The notes under the pieces: generated by a model
What the model saw: only the letters and a program-made list of their open reading frames with translations
What the model was told of the DNA's origin: nothing
Databases searched by the model: none
Shown here: positions 33,305 to 41,056 of the stretch, piece by piece
Numbering within the stretch: the first letter of the stretch is position 1
Layout: every line of letters starts with the position of its first letter
Position numbers and translations under genes: made by a program
NCBI RefSeq assembly: GCF_003265345.1
Contig: NZ_QFWW01000022.1
Span: 76,136 to 140,135, forward strand
Direction of reading: 5' to 3'
DNA: 64,000 bases
Origin: Lentzea terrae
Lineage (GTDB): Bacteria; Actinomycetota; Actinomycetes; Mycobacteriales; Pseudonocardiaceae

Positions 33305-33457
33305 GCGGTTACCCACAGGGTTGGCTAGGCCATTAGAGTGACGCATGAGCACAGTAGCTTGATAACGCGTCACGATCCTGTGGCGATCGCATCCATTAGT
33401 AGGAAGCCTTCGTTGACGAGTGAACGACGTCACTGTGGGCGACCATGAGAGCGAGCC

Positions 33458-33485
33458 GGAAACAAACGGAGCAATCCGGGCGTTG
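33458..33485 (+). promoter_or_regulatory. SigR/SigH-like promoter upstream of rbpA
   Basis: GGAAA (33458-33462), 19 bases, GTTG (33482-33485) resembles the thiol-stress sigma consensus GGAAT-N18/19-GTT that drives rbpA in Streptomyces. It lies 57 bases before ATG 33543. The upstream part of this 238-bp interval also holds a 7-bp GTGACGC/GCGTCAC pair (33338-33373), possibly a weak tdk terminator. Confidence 0.5.
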
Positions 33486-33542
33486 CACACGGTGAGCAAG
33501 AAGCCTGGGCCCCGGCCCTGAGCCGAGCGAAAGGACACCGCC

Positions 33543-33887
33543 ATGGCCGACCGCGTTTTGCGTGGAAGCCGGCTCGGAGCAGTCAGCTACGAGACCGACC
33601 GCAACCATGATCTCGCTCCGCGCCGGGCAGCGCGGTACGCCTGCCCCAAGGGACACGACTTCGAGGTCCCGTTCTCCGACGACGCCGAGTTGCCGCCGAC
33701 CTGGGAATGCCGCTTGCACGGCACCGAGTCGAAGATCATCGACGGCGTCGAGCCGGAGGTGAAGAAGGTCAAGCCGCCGCGCACGCACTGGGACATGCTC
33801 CTGGAGCGCCGGTCGATCCCCGAGCTCGAGGAGCTGCTCGACGAGCGCCTCGAAGAGCTGCGCGGACGCCGCACCCGCACGGCCTGA
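33543..33887 (+). CDS. rbpA: RNA polymerase-binding protein RbpA
   Basis: 114 residues. Hallmarks: MADRVLRGSRLGAVSYETDRNHDLAPRRAARYACPKGHDFEVPFSDDAELPPTWECRLHG with the Zn-site Cys/His set, a linker, and the C-terminal sigma-interacting helix PRTHWDMLLERRSIPELEELLDERLEELR. RbpA is an actinobacterial factor that stabilises the sigma-A holoenzyme and open complex, and contributes to stress and rifampicin tolerance. GAAAGGA lies 7 bases before ATG 33543. A typical intrinsic terminator follows the stop by 17 bases, so the gene is monocistronic. Confidence 0.97.
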   Translation: MADRVLRGSRLGAVSYETDRNHDLAPRRAARYACPKGHDFEVPFSDDAELPPTWECRLHGTESKIIDGVEPEVKKVKPPRTHWDMLLERRSIPELEELLDERLEELRGRRTRTA

Positions 33888-33904
33888 TCTTCGCAGACGC
33901 TTCA

Positions 33905-33937
33905 AGCCGTCCCGGCCTCCCGCCGGGGCGGCTTTTT
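33905..33937 (+). terminator. Intrinsic terminator of rbpA
   Basis: Twelve-base arms AGCCGTCCCGGC and GCCGGGGCGGCT (one G-T wobble) around CTCCC, followed by a T-run at 33933-33937. Confidence 0.9.
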
Positions 33938-33946
33938 GCGTGCCCG

Positions 33947-34597
33947 TCAGGCCTGCCGGGTGGCCTTCTGGGTCGATTTGACGAGGTTCCGGCCCCACCA
34001 CACCCCGGCGACCGCCAGCACGCCCCAGATCGTCAACGCGACGACCGACCGCGGCGATCCGAGATCGCTCAGCGCGTCCCCCAGCACCGCCGCCAGCACG
34101 GTCGACGGGACGAGGCCCAGCGCGGTGCCGAGCGCGAAGTGCCGTGCTTTGACCGCCGTGACGCCCGCGCCGTAGTTCGCCAGCGTGAACGGCAGGATCG
34201 GCAGCATCCTGATCACCAGCGTGGCCTCCACGCCCCTGGTGGCGAAGACGTCCTCGAGGACCTGGAGCCGCTCCCCCAGCCACGGCGCAACGGCCTCGCG
34301 GCCGAGCCTGCGGGCGATCCCGAACGCGATCATCGCGCCCGCGGTGAACCCGGCGATGGCGAGCACGCTCCCCCACGTGACGCCGAACAGCAGTCCTGCC
34401 GCCGTGGCGAGCACCGGCTTCGGGAAGAACACCGCCGTGCCGAGCGCTGCCGCGGCCACGAACACCACTGGTGCCGCTGCGCCGGCCTGGTCGACGAGCT
34501 CGCGCAGGCGTGCGCCGTCCGGGATGTCGACGAACTGAGCTGCTGCGGCCAATGCGACGACGAGCAGCACCAGGAGGATCAGGCCCGCACGTCGCAT
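33947..34597 (-). CDS. TVP38/TMEM64 (DedA-like, VTT domain) membrane protein
   Basis: 216 residues with five or six membrane segments. The VTT-domain signature is present: FFPKPVLATAAGLLFGVTWGSVLAIAGFTAGAMIAFGIARRLGREAV, then LVIRMLPILPFTLANYGAGVT. Related DedA/VTT proteins are lipid scramblases or flippases. ATG 34597 has TACGTT (34604-34609, minus) ending 6 bases upstream, so it is probably leaderless. Its C-terminal KSTQKATRQA ends 10 bases from the rbpA terminator, which separates the convergent genes. Confidence 0.87.
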   Translation of the reverse strand: MRRAGLILLVLLVVALAAAAQFVDIPDGARLRELVDQAGAAAPVVFVAAAALGTAVFFPKPVLATAAGLLFGVTWGSVLAIAGFTAGAMIAFGIARRLGREAVAPWLGERLQVLEDVFATRGVEATLVIRMLPILPFTLANYGAGVTAVKARHFALGTALGLVPSTVLAAVLGDALSDLGSPRSVVALTIWGVLAVAGVWWGRNLVKSTQKATRQA

Positions 34598-34667
34598 CAG
34601 TCCAACGTACCTGGCGCGATGGAACGAACCGTGCCGCGCGTCGGCTGTTCCCGGTTTGATCGAGATC

Positions 34668-35072
34668 ATGAGATTCCAGCAGAGCCTCACCGCCGCGATC
34701 GCCGCCACGGCCCTCGTGCTCCTGGCTGCGCCGGCACAGGCGGCCTCCGGGGACTGGTTCGCGGTGAACGCCGGCCGCGGCGCTCGCGGTGACCTGGCCG
34801 GGCACGTCGAGTGGAACGAGCACACCGCCACCGTGACCGCCGTCGTGGCCGGCTTCCGGCGCGACCGGTGGACCACCGCCCACATCAACGCCTACGCCGG
34901 CGACACCCAGGTCGGCGCCTGGACGCAGGGAGTGCTGTTCGAGGCCAAGGGCTTCGAGGTCGAGCTCGGTGAACCCGGCGTCGCCGTCGACCACGTCACG
35001 GCGCAGGTGTGCGCGCCGGTCGGCTCTGATCGTGAACAGTGCGGCGAAACCGAGGACCTGTACCGCCGCTGA
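34668..35072 (+). CDS. Small secreted protein, unknown function
   Basis: 134 residues with a clear Sec signal peptide (MRFQQSLTAAIAATALVLLAAPAQAA, cleavage after AQA). The mature part reads as a small beta-rich domain (WFAVNAGRGARGDLAGHVEWNEHTATVTAVVAGFRRDRWTTAHINAYAG) with two Cys near the end (QVCAPVGSDREQCGE) that could form a disulphide. No family recognised. ATG 34668 is chosen over ATG 34656 because the signal peptide begins there. The following aldo/keto reductase is 27 bases away. Confidence 0.65.
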   Translation: MRFQQSLTAAIAATALVLLAAPAQAASGDWFAVNAGRGARGDLAGHVEWNEHTATVTAVVAGFRRDRWTTAHINAYAGDTQVGAWTQGVLFEAKGFEVELGEPGVAVDHVTAQVCAPVGSDREQCGETEDLYRR

Positions 35073-35099
35073 GACGTCTTCGCGGGCATTCTGGGCGGC

Positions 35100-35915
35100 A
35101 TGACTGTGACGCTGCCGTCCGGAGAGTCCATCCCCGCGCTCGGCATGGGCACGTGGATGATGGCCGAGCGCCCTGCCGCGCGAGCGTCCGAGATCGCGGC
35201 ACTGCGGGAGGGCCTCGACCTCGGCCTGACGTTGATCGACACCGCCGAGATGTACGGGTCGGGCGCCGCGGAGACGCTCGTCGGCGAAGCTGTCGCCGGC
35301 CGCCGGGACGAGGTGTTCCTCGTGTCGAAAGTGCTGCCGTCCAACGCGTCTGCGGGCGGTGTGGTGCGGGCGTGCGAGGCCAGCCTGCGCCGGTTGGGCA
35401 CCGACCGCCTGGACCTGTACCTGCTGCACTGGCGCGGCAGCGTGCCGCTCGCGCAGACCGTGGAGGGCTTCGAGGCGTTGGTGGCGGCGGGCAAGATCCG
35501 GCACTGGGGCGTCAGCAACCTGGATCTTTCCGACCTGGACGAGTTGCCGGGCGCCTGCCAGACCAACCAGATCCTCTACAACCTCTCGCGGCGCGGCCCC
35601 GAGCACGACCTGCTGCCGTGGCACGCGTCCGTCGGCATGCCGATCATGGCCTACTCCCCCGTCGAGCAGGGCCGGTTGCTGGGCTCGCCGGTGCTCGCCT
35701 CGGTGGCCGCCCGGCACGACGCGACGCCCGCCCAGGTGGCGCTGGCATGGGTGCTGCGGTTGCCGTACGTGAACGCGATCCCCAAGGCGGGCACTGTCGC
35801 GCACGTCCGGGAGAACGCGGCGGCGGTGTCGTTGCGGCTGTCCGCAGAGGACTTCGCGGAACTGGACCGCGCGTTCCCTCCCCCGGACGGGCCGCAGCCG
35901 CTGGAGATGCTTTAG
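35100..35915 (+). CDS. Aldo/keto reductase
   Basis: 271 residues, TIM-barrel AKR family. The catalytic tetrad is visible: Asp and Tyr in LIDTAEMYGSG, Lys in VFLVSKVLPSN, His in LYLLHWRG. NADPH-binding features follow in GVSNLDLSDL and IPKAGTVAHVRENAAA. It reduces aldehydes or ketones, substrate unknown; sequence resembles the YeaE/2,5-diketo-gluconate reductase group. It is cytoplasmic, with ATG 35100 28 bases after the secreted protein gene and the SUKH gene 9 bases downstream. Confidence 0.9.
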   Translation: MTVTLPSGESIPALGMGTWMMAERPAARASEIAALREGLDLGLTLIDTAEMYGSGAAETLVGEAVAGRRDEVFLVSKVLPSNASAGGVVRACEASLRRLGTDRLDLYLLHWRGSVPLAQTVEGFEALVAAGKIRHWGVSNLDLSDLDELPGACQTNQILYNLSRRGPEHDLLPWHASVGMPIMAYSPVEQGRLLGSPVLASVAARHDATPAQVALAWVLRLPYVNAIPKAGTVAHVRENAAAVSLRLSAEDFAELDRAFPPPDGPQPLEML

Positions 35916-35924
35916 TTCCGTGGC

Positions 35925-36515
35925 ATGAGCTGGACAGGGATCGAGAGCTGGGTCCGCGCGAAGTCGCCGGCGCTGCACGCCGCCCTCCTGCCGCCCGCCA
36001 CCGACGCGGACCTCGCCGCGGCGGAAGAGACCCTCGGCCGCCCGTTGCCGGCCGATCTCGCGGCGTGGTGGCGCCAGTTCGGCGGCATCGCGGAGACCTA
36101 CACCCACTGGCCGCTCATCCCGCCGCACTGGCAACCGCACGGCCTCGGCGCCGCGCTTTCCCTGCGGAAGCTGATGATCCGGGCGATCAGCGGCATCCAC
36201 TTCGCCACGCGCGGCGAGGAGCAGGACTTCGAGGCGGCGGCGTTGCGCGAACCCGCCGGTACGCCGTGCGTGGAGCTGTGGCTGCCCGCGTGGCTGCCGG
36301 TGGCCGGCGACGGTGCCGGGTACGAGCTGTTCGTGGACCTGCGGGCCGGTGCGCTGCAGGGCTGCGTGATGGAGTGGGACAAGTACAGCGGTGCCGACCG
36401 TGCGCCTGTGTGGCCTCATGTGACCGCGATGCTCGCCGAGACGGTGCGGGCGTTGAGCGGCGATCATCCGGACCATCGTCTGGTGTTCGAGCACAACTAC
36501 TTCTTCTGGGAGTGA
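35925..36515 (+). CDS. SMI1/KNR4 (SUKH) family protein
   Basis: 196 residues. The SUKH pattern is visible: DADLAAAEETLGRPLPADLAAWWRQFGGI near the N-terminus, then GYELFVDLRAGALQGCVMEWDKYSG and a C-terminal helix. SUKH proteins often serve as immunity proteins in polymorphic toxin systems, but many actinobacterial single-copy ones have unknown roles. No toxin is next to it, only an aldo/keto reductase 9 bases upstream. Confidence 0.82.
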   Translation: MSWTGIESWVRAKSPALHAALLPPATDADLAAAEETLGRPLPADLAAWWRQFGGIAETYTHWPLIPPHWQPHGLGAALSLRKLMIRAISGIHFATRGEEQDFEAAALREPAGTPCVELWLPAWLPVAGDGAGYELFVDLRAGALQGCVMEWDKYSGADRAPVWPHVTAMLAETVRALSGDHPDHRLVFEHNYFFWE

Positions 36516-36583
36516 TGCACTCTCACCTGCGGCTCACACCCGGTTCGGTAGTGTGGACCGGTCTTGTCAGCCAGACATCAGGA

Positions 36584-36652
36584 AGCGAGGTGAGCGACAC
36601 ATGCCAGGCGACAGTAGCCAGCGCAGGTCATTTCACCTCGCTCGTCCTTTTT
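36584..36652 (+). promoter_or_regulatory. Structured leader upstream of the mgtC-like gene
   Basis: AGCGAGGTGA (36584-36593) pairs perfectly with TCACCTCGCT (36633-36642), followed by CGTCCTTTTT (36643-36652), so the closed form looks like a terminator. The left arm is also the ribosome site (GAGGTGA) of a 25-codon leader ORF starting at 36601, making helix formation and leader translation mutually exclusive. It is not a recognisable M-box. Confidence 0.5.
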
Positions 36653-36678
36653 GGGCACGCTTCAGTTCTGGCGTGTGA
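36601..36678 (+). CDS. Leader peptide ORF of the mgtC-like gene
   Basis: 25 codons from ATG 36601 to TGA 36678, MPGDSSQRRSFHLARPFWAR and five more residues (FSSGV). GAGGTGA 7 bases upstream is a good ribosome site but lies in the 5' arm of a hairpin whose 3' arm is inside this ORF. The Arg-rich middle and two prolines could cause ribosome stalling (inference). It ends 34 bases before the MgtC gene. Confidence 0.4.
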   Translation: MPGDSSQRRSFHLARPFWARFSSGV

Positions 36679-36712
36679 CGCGCACCCCCTGCAACACAAG
36701 GGGAGTCACACG

Positions 36713-37132
36713 ATGCACGTCTTCGACATGACGCTGCGCATTGCCGAGAGCATGGGCCTCGGCGCGTTGATCGGTTTCGAGCGGCAGTACCGCTCGCGCA
36801 TGGCAGGCCTGCGCACCAACGCCCTCGTGGCGGTGGGCGCCGCGCTGTTCGTGCTGCTGTCCGCACAGGGCTTCGACGGCCAGGGCGACCCCACGCGGGT
36901 CGCCGCCCAGGTGGTGTCCGGCATCGGTTTCCTGGGCGCGGGCGTGATCCTGCGCGACGGCCTCTCGGTGCGCGGACTGAACACCGCGGCCACGCTGTGG
37001 TGCGCGGCCGCGGTGGGTTCGCTGGCAGGTGCCGGCCTGCACGTCGTGGCGGCGGCCGGCACGGTGGCGATCATCGCAGTCAACGTCGGCCTGCGGGAGC
37101 TGGGCCGGGCCGTGGACCGCAAAGAGGACTAA
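36713..37132 (+). CDS. MgtC/SapB family membrane protein
   Basis: 139 residues with four membrane helices and the family signature: GLGALIGFERQYRSRMAGLRTNALVAVGAALFVLL, then VVSGIGFLGAGVILRDGLSVRGLNTAATLWCAAAVG. It lacks the C-terminal ACT-like domain of Salmonella MgtC. Family members help growth at low Mg2+ and modulate the F-type ATPase. ATG 36713 has AAGGGGAG 7 bases upstream. The 197-bp leader with a hairpin, T-run and small ORF suggests regulation by attenuation, as known for Salmonella mgtCBR but with unrelated sequence. Confidence 0.9.
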   Translation: MHVFDMTLRIAESMGLGALIGFERQYRSRMAGLRTNALVAVGAALFVLLSAQGFDGQGDPTRVAAQVVSGIGFLGAGVILRDGLSVRGLNTAATLWCAAAVGSLAGAGLHVVAAAGTVAIIAVNVGLRELGRAVDRKED

Positions 37133-37437
37133 CGGGGCTGGTAGGTCAGGCAGTTCGCGTGGTGGGCGCCTTCGCCCTCGCCGATCCGCACGCTCTGCGC
37201 CGTGCACTCCAACGACGAGTTGTGCACGCAGTCCGCGCGGGAACAGGCGCCGACCTGCGCGATGACCTTGTCCAGGCCGCCCTTGGTGCCCAGCGGGATG
37301 AAGGTGCCGCAGTCGGCCGCCCCGTTGTCGCCGCGCACGGTGATCGCGAAGGCGTGGCAGCCGTCGTGGTTGTAGGAGCAGTCGTGCACGGTGCAATCGT
37401 GGACGGCGGGCATCGCCGGGTTCTCGAGGGTGGTCAT
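37129..37437 (-). CDS. DUF1540 family protein with two Cys-rich repeats
   Basis: 102 residues. Two copies of the DUF1540 pattern: VHDCTVHDCSYNHDGCHAFAITV and VGACSRADCVHNSSLECTAQSVRIG, with four Cys in each followed by further Cys and His, so metal binding is likely. Function unknown. ATG 37437 has AGGAG five bases upstream. Its stop overlaps the stop of the convergent MgtC gene by 4 bases. Confidence 0.85.
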   Translation of the reverse strand: MTTLENPAMPAVHDCTVHDCSYNHDGCHAFAITVRGDNGAADCGTFIPLGTKGGLDKVIAQVGACSRADCVHNSSLECTAQSVRIGEGEGAHHANCLTYQPR

Positions 37438-37517
37438 GTCCGCTCCTGCCGTGGTGGGAAAGGTTCGGTGATTCGGACGATGCCACCACGGCAGAAAGCC
37501 CGCAATTCGAGCGGGAA

Positions 37518-38091
37518 TTAGGCGATCCTATCCTTCAACAATGGCGATCGCTTCGGCCAGCCACTGTCGTTGCGCGCGCTGAGCAGCGGTAACGCCGCGT
37601 CGAAGTCGATCTGGTCTTTTGGCCGAGGTGATGTGGACTTGTAGAAGAGTTCGATCTCGGGAACCAGGTACGGGATGCCGGATTCCGTGACGTTGCCGAG
37701 CGTGGAGATGCTTCGACGCACGCGTGGATCACGTCGGGACACCCAGTCGTCCCCATCGGATTCGTCGAGCATCACCTGGACCTGCCAGTGCTCGGAACCG
37801 GCTGGGCGGCACCAGATGTCGTGAACACCGGGTGGCAAGAGCTCGCCAGGCCGCCACGGGCGCAGGGTTCCCGGCGGATCGGCCGCCCACCACTCCCAGC
37901 CCGCCAACGCGCTGCACCGCGAGCTGGTCGCGGCGCAGCAACAACACGTCGATGTCGGAGTGCGGACGCAGCGGGCGGCCGACCGCGAGCTCGATCGCGT
38001 AGCCGCCCGCCACCCACCACTGGACGCCGGTGAACAGCCCGGCCACCTCGGCCGGACGCAACGGGTCCCACGGGAGCTCGGTGAGTGACAT
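37518..38091 (-). pseudogene. Aminoglycoside nucleotidyltransferase-like gene with a frameshift
   Basis: The first part, MSLTELPWDPLRPAEVAGLFTGVQWWVAGGYAIELAVGRPLRPHSDIDVLLLRRDQLAVQR, has the ANT(2'')-type nucleotidyltransferase motif GGYAI...HSDIDV. It then leaves frame near 37903-37916, and a second frame continues LAGWEWWAADPPGTLRPWRPGE...HDIWCRPAG to the stop at 37518, which is the expected C-terminal half. The lesion is at CAGCGCGTTGG, consistent with loss of one CG from a CGCGCG run. Start ATG 38091 has TACCCT ending 6 bases upstream. Restored length about 191 residues. Confidence 0.7.
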
Positions 38092-38164
38092 TCCGGCAGG
38101 GTATTGCGAACGGCGCCGGTTGCCCTGATGATCCACTGCGCGGAAAACAGGACTGGAGTGCGGT

Positions 38165-38941
38165 GTGGCGACGATGACGACGGGCGACGGGCAGCTGGTG
38201 TCCTATGTGGACCACGGCGGTGACGGCCCGCCGGTCGTGCTGCTGCACAGCTTCCTGATGGACACGACGATGTGGCAGCCGCAGGTCGAGGCGTTCGGAC
38301 CGGACTACCGGTTGATCGCGATCGACGAGCGCGGTCACGGTGGCACGCCTGTCAGTGCGCCGTTCGACTACTGGGACGTGGCCAGGGACGCGCTCGCCGT
38401 TCTCGACGCGTTGAACATCGACGCGGCCGCCGTCGTCGGGACGAGCCAGGGCGGGTTCGTGACGCTGCGGATGGCTTTGCTGGCACCGGAACGGGTCACG
38501 GCGCTCGCGGTGCTGGGCACGTCCGGTGAGGCGGAGGACGAGCAGATCGCCGCCGCGTACCAGCAGCTCACCGAGGTGTGGATCGCGCAGGGGCCGGACA
38601 CGGTGGTGGAGGCGAGGGCCGAGATCTGCCTCGGCGACTACGACGCGTCGGAGTGGACGCCCAAGTGGAGCCAGGTCGAGCCGGACCGGTTGCGGTTCAT
38701 CAGCAACGCCCTGATCAGCCGGGACGGCGTGCTCGACCGCGTCGGGGAGATCACCGTGCCGGCGCTCGTGCTGCACGGCACCGCGGATCTCGCCTATCCC
38801 GTCGCGAAGGCGGAGGCGCTCGTGGCCGCGCTCCCCAAGGCCGAACTGGTCACCGTCGAGGGTGGCGCGCACTTCCTCAGTCTCACGCACGCCGCCGAGG
38901 TGAACCCGCACCTGGAGCGGTTCCTCAGCGCGAACCTTTGA
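38165..38941 (+). CDS. Alpha/beta hydrolase
   Basis: 258 residues. Motifs: VVLLHSFLMDTTMW (oxyanion), IDERGHGGT, nucleophile in VVGTSQGGFVTLR, Asp in LHGTADLAYPV, His in EGGAHFLSLTH. Similar to 3-oxoadipate enol-lactonase-like and non-haem haloperoxidase-like hydrolases; the substrate cannot be told. GTG 38165 has GGAG 6 bases upstream; ATG 38174 is an alternative. The last 17 bases overlap the convergent methyltransferase gene. Confidence 0.86.
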   Translation: MATMTTGDGQLVSYVDHGGDGPPVVLLHSFLMDTTMWQPQVEAFGPDYRLIAIDERGHGGTPVSAPFDYWDVARDALAVLDALNIDAAAVVGTSQGGFVTLRMALLAPERVTALAVLGTSGEAEDEQIAAAYQQLTEVWIAQGPDTVVEARAEICLGDYDASEWTPKWSQVEPDRLRFISNALISRDGVLDRVGEITVPALVLHGTADLAYPVAKAEALVAALPKAELVTVEGGAHFLSLTHAAEVNPHLERFLSANL

Positions 38942-39677
38942 CGGCCCAAGCGCGCGCGGTCAGCTCGATCGGGCCCTCGGCGGGGAGACGGGAGCGGAGC
39001 AGGTCGCGGATCGCGGCGCGGTGTTCCGGCGGCAGCGTCGCGGCGTAGGCGGGTGCGGCGCCGGTGCCGCCCTCGAACGGGTCCCAGAAGTCGGCGAAGT
39101 CGCGGAACACGGTGGGCACGACGATGCCGGTCACCTCGACGTCGCGCAGGCCGGCCCCGGTCCAGAAGCTGCGCAACGGGTCGGGGTCGCTGATGTCGCC
39201 GAAGCGCAGGCCTTCGTCCGCGGCGGCTGCTGCGGGGTCGACGTCGCGGGCGGCGTCCCAGAAGAGGCGCATCATCTGCATGCCGCTGGTGTAGTCCCAC
39301 AGGTAGGAACCCACGTACGAGCCGACGCGGGCGAACTCGGCGACGGCTCGGGCGATGTCGGGCACGAAGGTGAGCACGAGCCCGCTCACCACCACGTCGG
39401 CTTGCCGCTCCCCCAGCTCGACCGCCGTGCCGACCTCGAACGTCGCGCCGGGCACGCGTTGCCGGGCCAGGTCCAGGAACGCGGCGGACGGGTCGACGCC
39501 GGTGATCGACGAGGGCTGCGCGTGGGCGAGCACCGTCTCGGTCAGCGCGCCGGTGCCGCAGCCGACGTCGAGCCACGTGCGGCCCGGTGGCACGGCCAGC
39601 CAGCGCAGGAACTCGACCGCGACCGGCCTGCTCCACCGGCCCACGTACCGTTCGTAAGCGGCGCCACCGTCCCACAT
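38925..39677 (-). CDS. Class I SAM-dependent methyltransferase
   Basis: 250 residues. Motif I WLDVGCGTGALTETVL, then ITGVDPSAAFLDLAR, ADVVVSGLVLTFVPD and a C-terminal region with DYTSGMQMMRLFWDAARDVDP resembling trans-aconitate/ubiquinone-type small-molecule methyltransferases. Substrate unknown. ATG 39677 (MWDGGAAYERYVGRWSRP) is the likely start, with ATG 39686 three codons upstream. It is cotranscribed after the epoxide hydrolase (10 bases apart). Confidence 0.85.
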   Translation of the reverse strand: MWDGGAAYERYVGRWSRPVAVEFLRWLAVPPGRTWLDVGCGTGALTETVLAHAQPSSITGVDPSAAFLDLARQRVPGATFEVGTAVELGERQADVVVSGLVLTFVPDIARAVAEFARVGSYVGSYLWDYTSGMQMMRLFWDAARDVDPAAAAADEGLRFGDISDPDPLRSFWTGAGLRDVEVTGIVVPTVFRDFADFWDPFEGGTGAAPAYAATLPPEHRAAIRDLLRSRLPAEGPIELTARAWAVKGSR

Positions 39678-39687
39678 GGCCTGCAAG

Positions 39688-40950
39688 CTAGCGCAGCTGC
39701 CGGAACCCCGCCCGCACTTCCTCGGCGAGGATGTGCGGCTGTTCCCAGGCGGCGAAGTGCCCGCCGCGCGACACGCGGTGGTAGTGGATCAGGTTCGGGT
39801 AGGCGCGTTCGGCCCAGCTGCGCGGTGCCTGGTAGACCTCCTCGGGGAACACGCTCACCGCGACCGGCAGCGTGACGCCCTTGGCGGCGATCACCGAGTA
39901 CTTGCTCTCCCAGTACAGGCGGGCGGACGAGATCGCGGTGTCGGTGAGCCAGTAGAGCGACACGTTCTCGACGATGTCCTGACGGCTCAAGCTTTCCCGA
40001 TGACCGTCGAAGGCCCGCGCGATCAGCGCGAGGCTCGCGAGGTTGTGGTCGATCATGAACGACGCCAGGCCGATGGGTGAGTCGGCGAACGCCCGCAAAG
40101 TCTGCGGGCGGGTGCCCATGATCCGCGCGTAGGCCTGTCCCTTGCTGTACCGGAAGAGCACGTCCTGCCACGCCTTGAGCTCGTCGCCCTCCAGTCCTGG
40201 CGGTTGCGGGCCACCGGCGCGGGCGGCGTTGTCGATGTCGACGGGGACCGCGCCGGGCAGGTTCGTGTGGACGCCGAGCAGTCCTGGCGGCTTCCGCAGT
40301 GCCATGAGGTCGACGATCAGCGCGCCCCAGTCGCCGCCCTGGGCCACGTACCGGTCGTGGCCCAGGCGTTTCATCAGCTCGATCCACGTGCCGGCGATGC
40401 GGTCGGGGCCCCAGCCGGTCGTCGTGGGCTTGCCGGAGAAGCCGTAACCGGGCATCGACGGGATCACGAGATGGAAGGCGTCTTCGGCCTTGCCGCCGTA
40501 CGCGGTCGGGTCGGTGAGCGGTCCGATGATCTTCAGCTGCTCGATGACCGAGCCGGGCCAGCCGTGCGAGACGAGCAGCGGCAGGGCGTTCTCGTGCTTC
40601 GAGCGGACGTGCAGGAAGTGGATGTCCAGGCCGTCGATCTCGGTCAGGAACTGCGGCAGCGCGTTGAGCTTGGCCTCGGTCGTGCGCCAGTCGTACTCGT
40701 GCGTCCAGTAGCGGGCGAGCTGCCGCAGCGTCCGTTGCGGCGCGCCCTGGGACAGGTCCGTGACGGTCTCGGCGTCGGGCCAGCGGGTCTGCTGGACGCG
40801 GCGGCGCAGCTCGACCAGGTCCCGTTCGGGGACGCGGACGCGGAACGGTCTGATCATGCCGCCGGCTTGCGCTGCACCCGGTTCGAGCAGCCCGAACGTG
40901 AGCGCGGCTGAGGCGGACAGAAAACTGCGGCGGGACGGCTGATACGACAC
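39688..40950 (-). CDS. Tat-exported epoxide hydrolase (EHN domain type)
   Basis: 420 residues. The N-terminus SRRSFLSASAALTFGLLEPGAAQA is a twin-arginine signal peptide, rare for this family. It is followed by the epoxide hydrolase N-terminal domain (MIRPFRVRVPERDLVELRRRVQQTRWPDAE) and an alpha/beta-hydrolase core with oxyanion HGWPGS, nucleophile Asp in AQGGDWGALI and His in RGGHFAAWEQP. It should open epoxides outside the cell membrane. GTG 40950 has TACGGT (40958-40963, minus) ending 7 bases upstream. Confidence 0.87.
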   Translation of the reverse strand: MSYQPSRRSFLSASAALTFGLLEPGAAQAGGMIRPFRVRVPERDLVELRRRVQQTRWPDAETVTDLSQGAPQRTLRQLARYWTHEYDWRTTEAKLNALPQFLTEIDGLDIHFLHVRSKHENALPLLVSHGWPGSVIEQLKIIGPLTDPTAYGGKAEDAFHLVIPSMPGYGFSGKPTTTGWGPDRIAGTWIELMKRLGHDRYVAQGGDWGALIVDLMALRKPPGLLGVHTNLPGAVPVDIDNAARAGGPQPPGLEGDELKAWQDVLFRYSKGQAYARIMGTRPQTLRAFADSPIGLASFMIDHNLASLALIARAFDGHRESLSRQDIVENVSLYWLTDTAISSARLYWESKYSVIAAKGVTLPVAVSVFPEEVYQAPRSWAERAYPNLIHYHRVSRGGHFAAWEQPHILAEEVRAGFRQLR

Positions 40951-41056
40951 GTCCTCGACCGTAGGAACGCTCTGTCACAGTTCGCGAGCGTCGCGTGACG
41001 GCATTGGGGTACGTCACGCCGAGGAATAAGCGGGGGATGGTCCGGTTATACCGGGC

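Noticed and set aside
33338..33373. GTGACGC/GCGTCAC pair after tdk as an operator or terminator
   Set aside because: Only 7-bp arms with a 22-base loop and no T-run; too weak to list as its own feature.
33396..36494. A 1032-codon minus-strand open frame over rbpA and the aldo/keto reductase
   Set aside because: It crosses four well-supported genes and an intrinsic terminator, and has no recognisable protein features.
35925..36515. SUKH protein as part of a toxin-immunity system
   Set aside because: No toxin or secretion gene adjoins it, so only the fold is claimed.
36540..36712. M-box (ykoK) magnesium riboswitch before the MgtC-type gene
   Set aside because: GAGGTGAG is reminiscent, but the conserved core elements of the M-box are not present; described instead as an unidentified structured leader.
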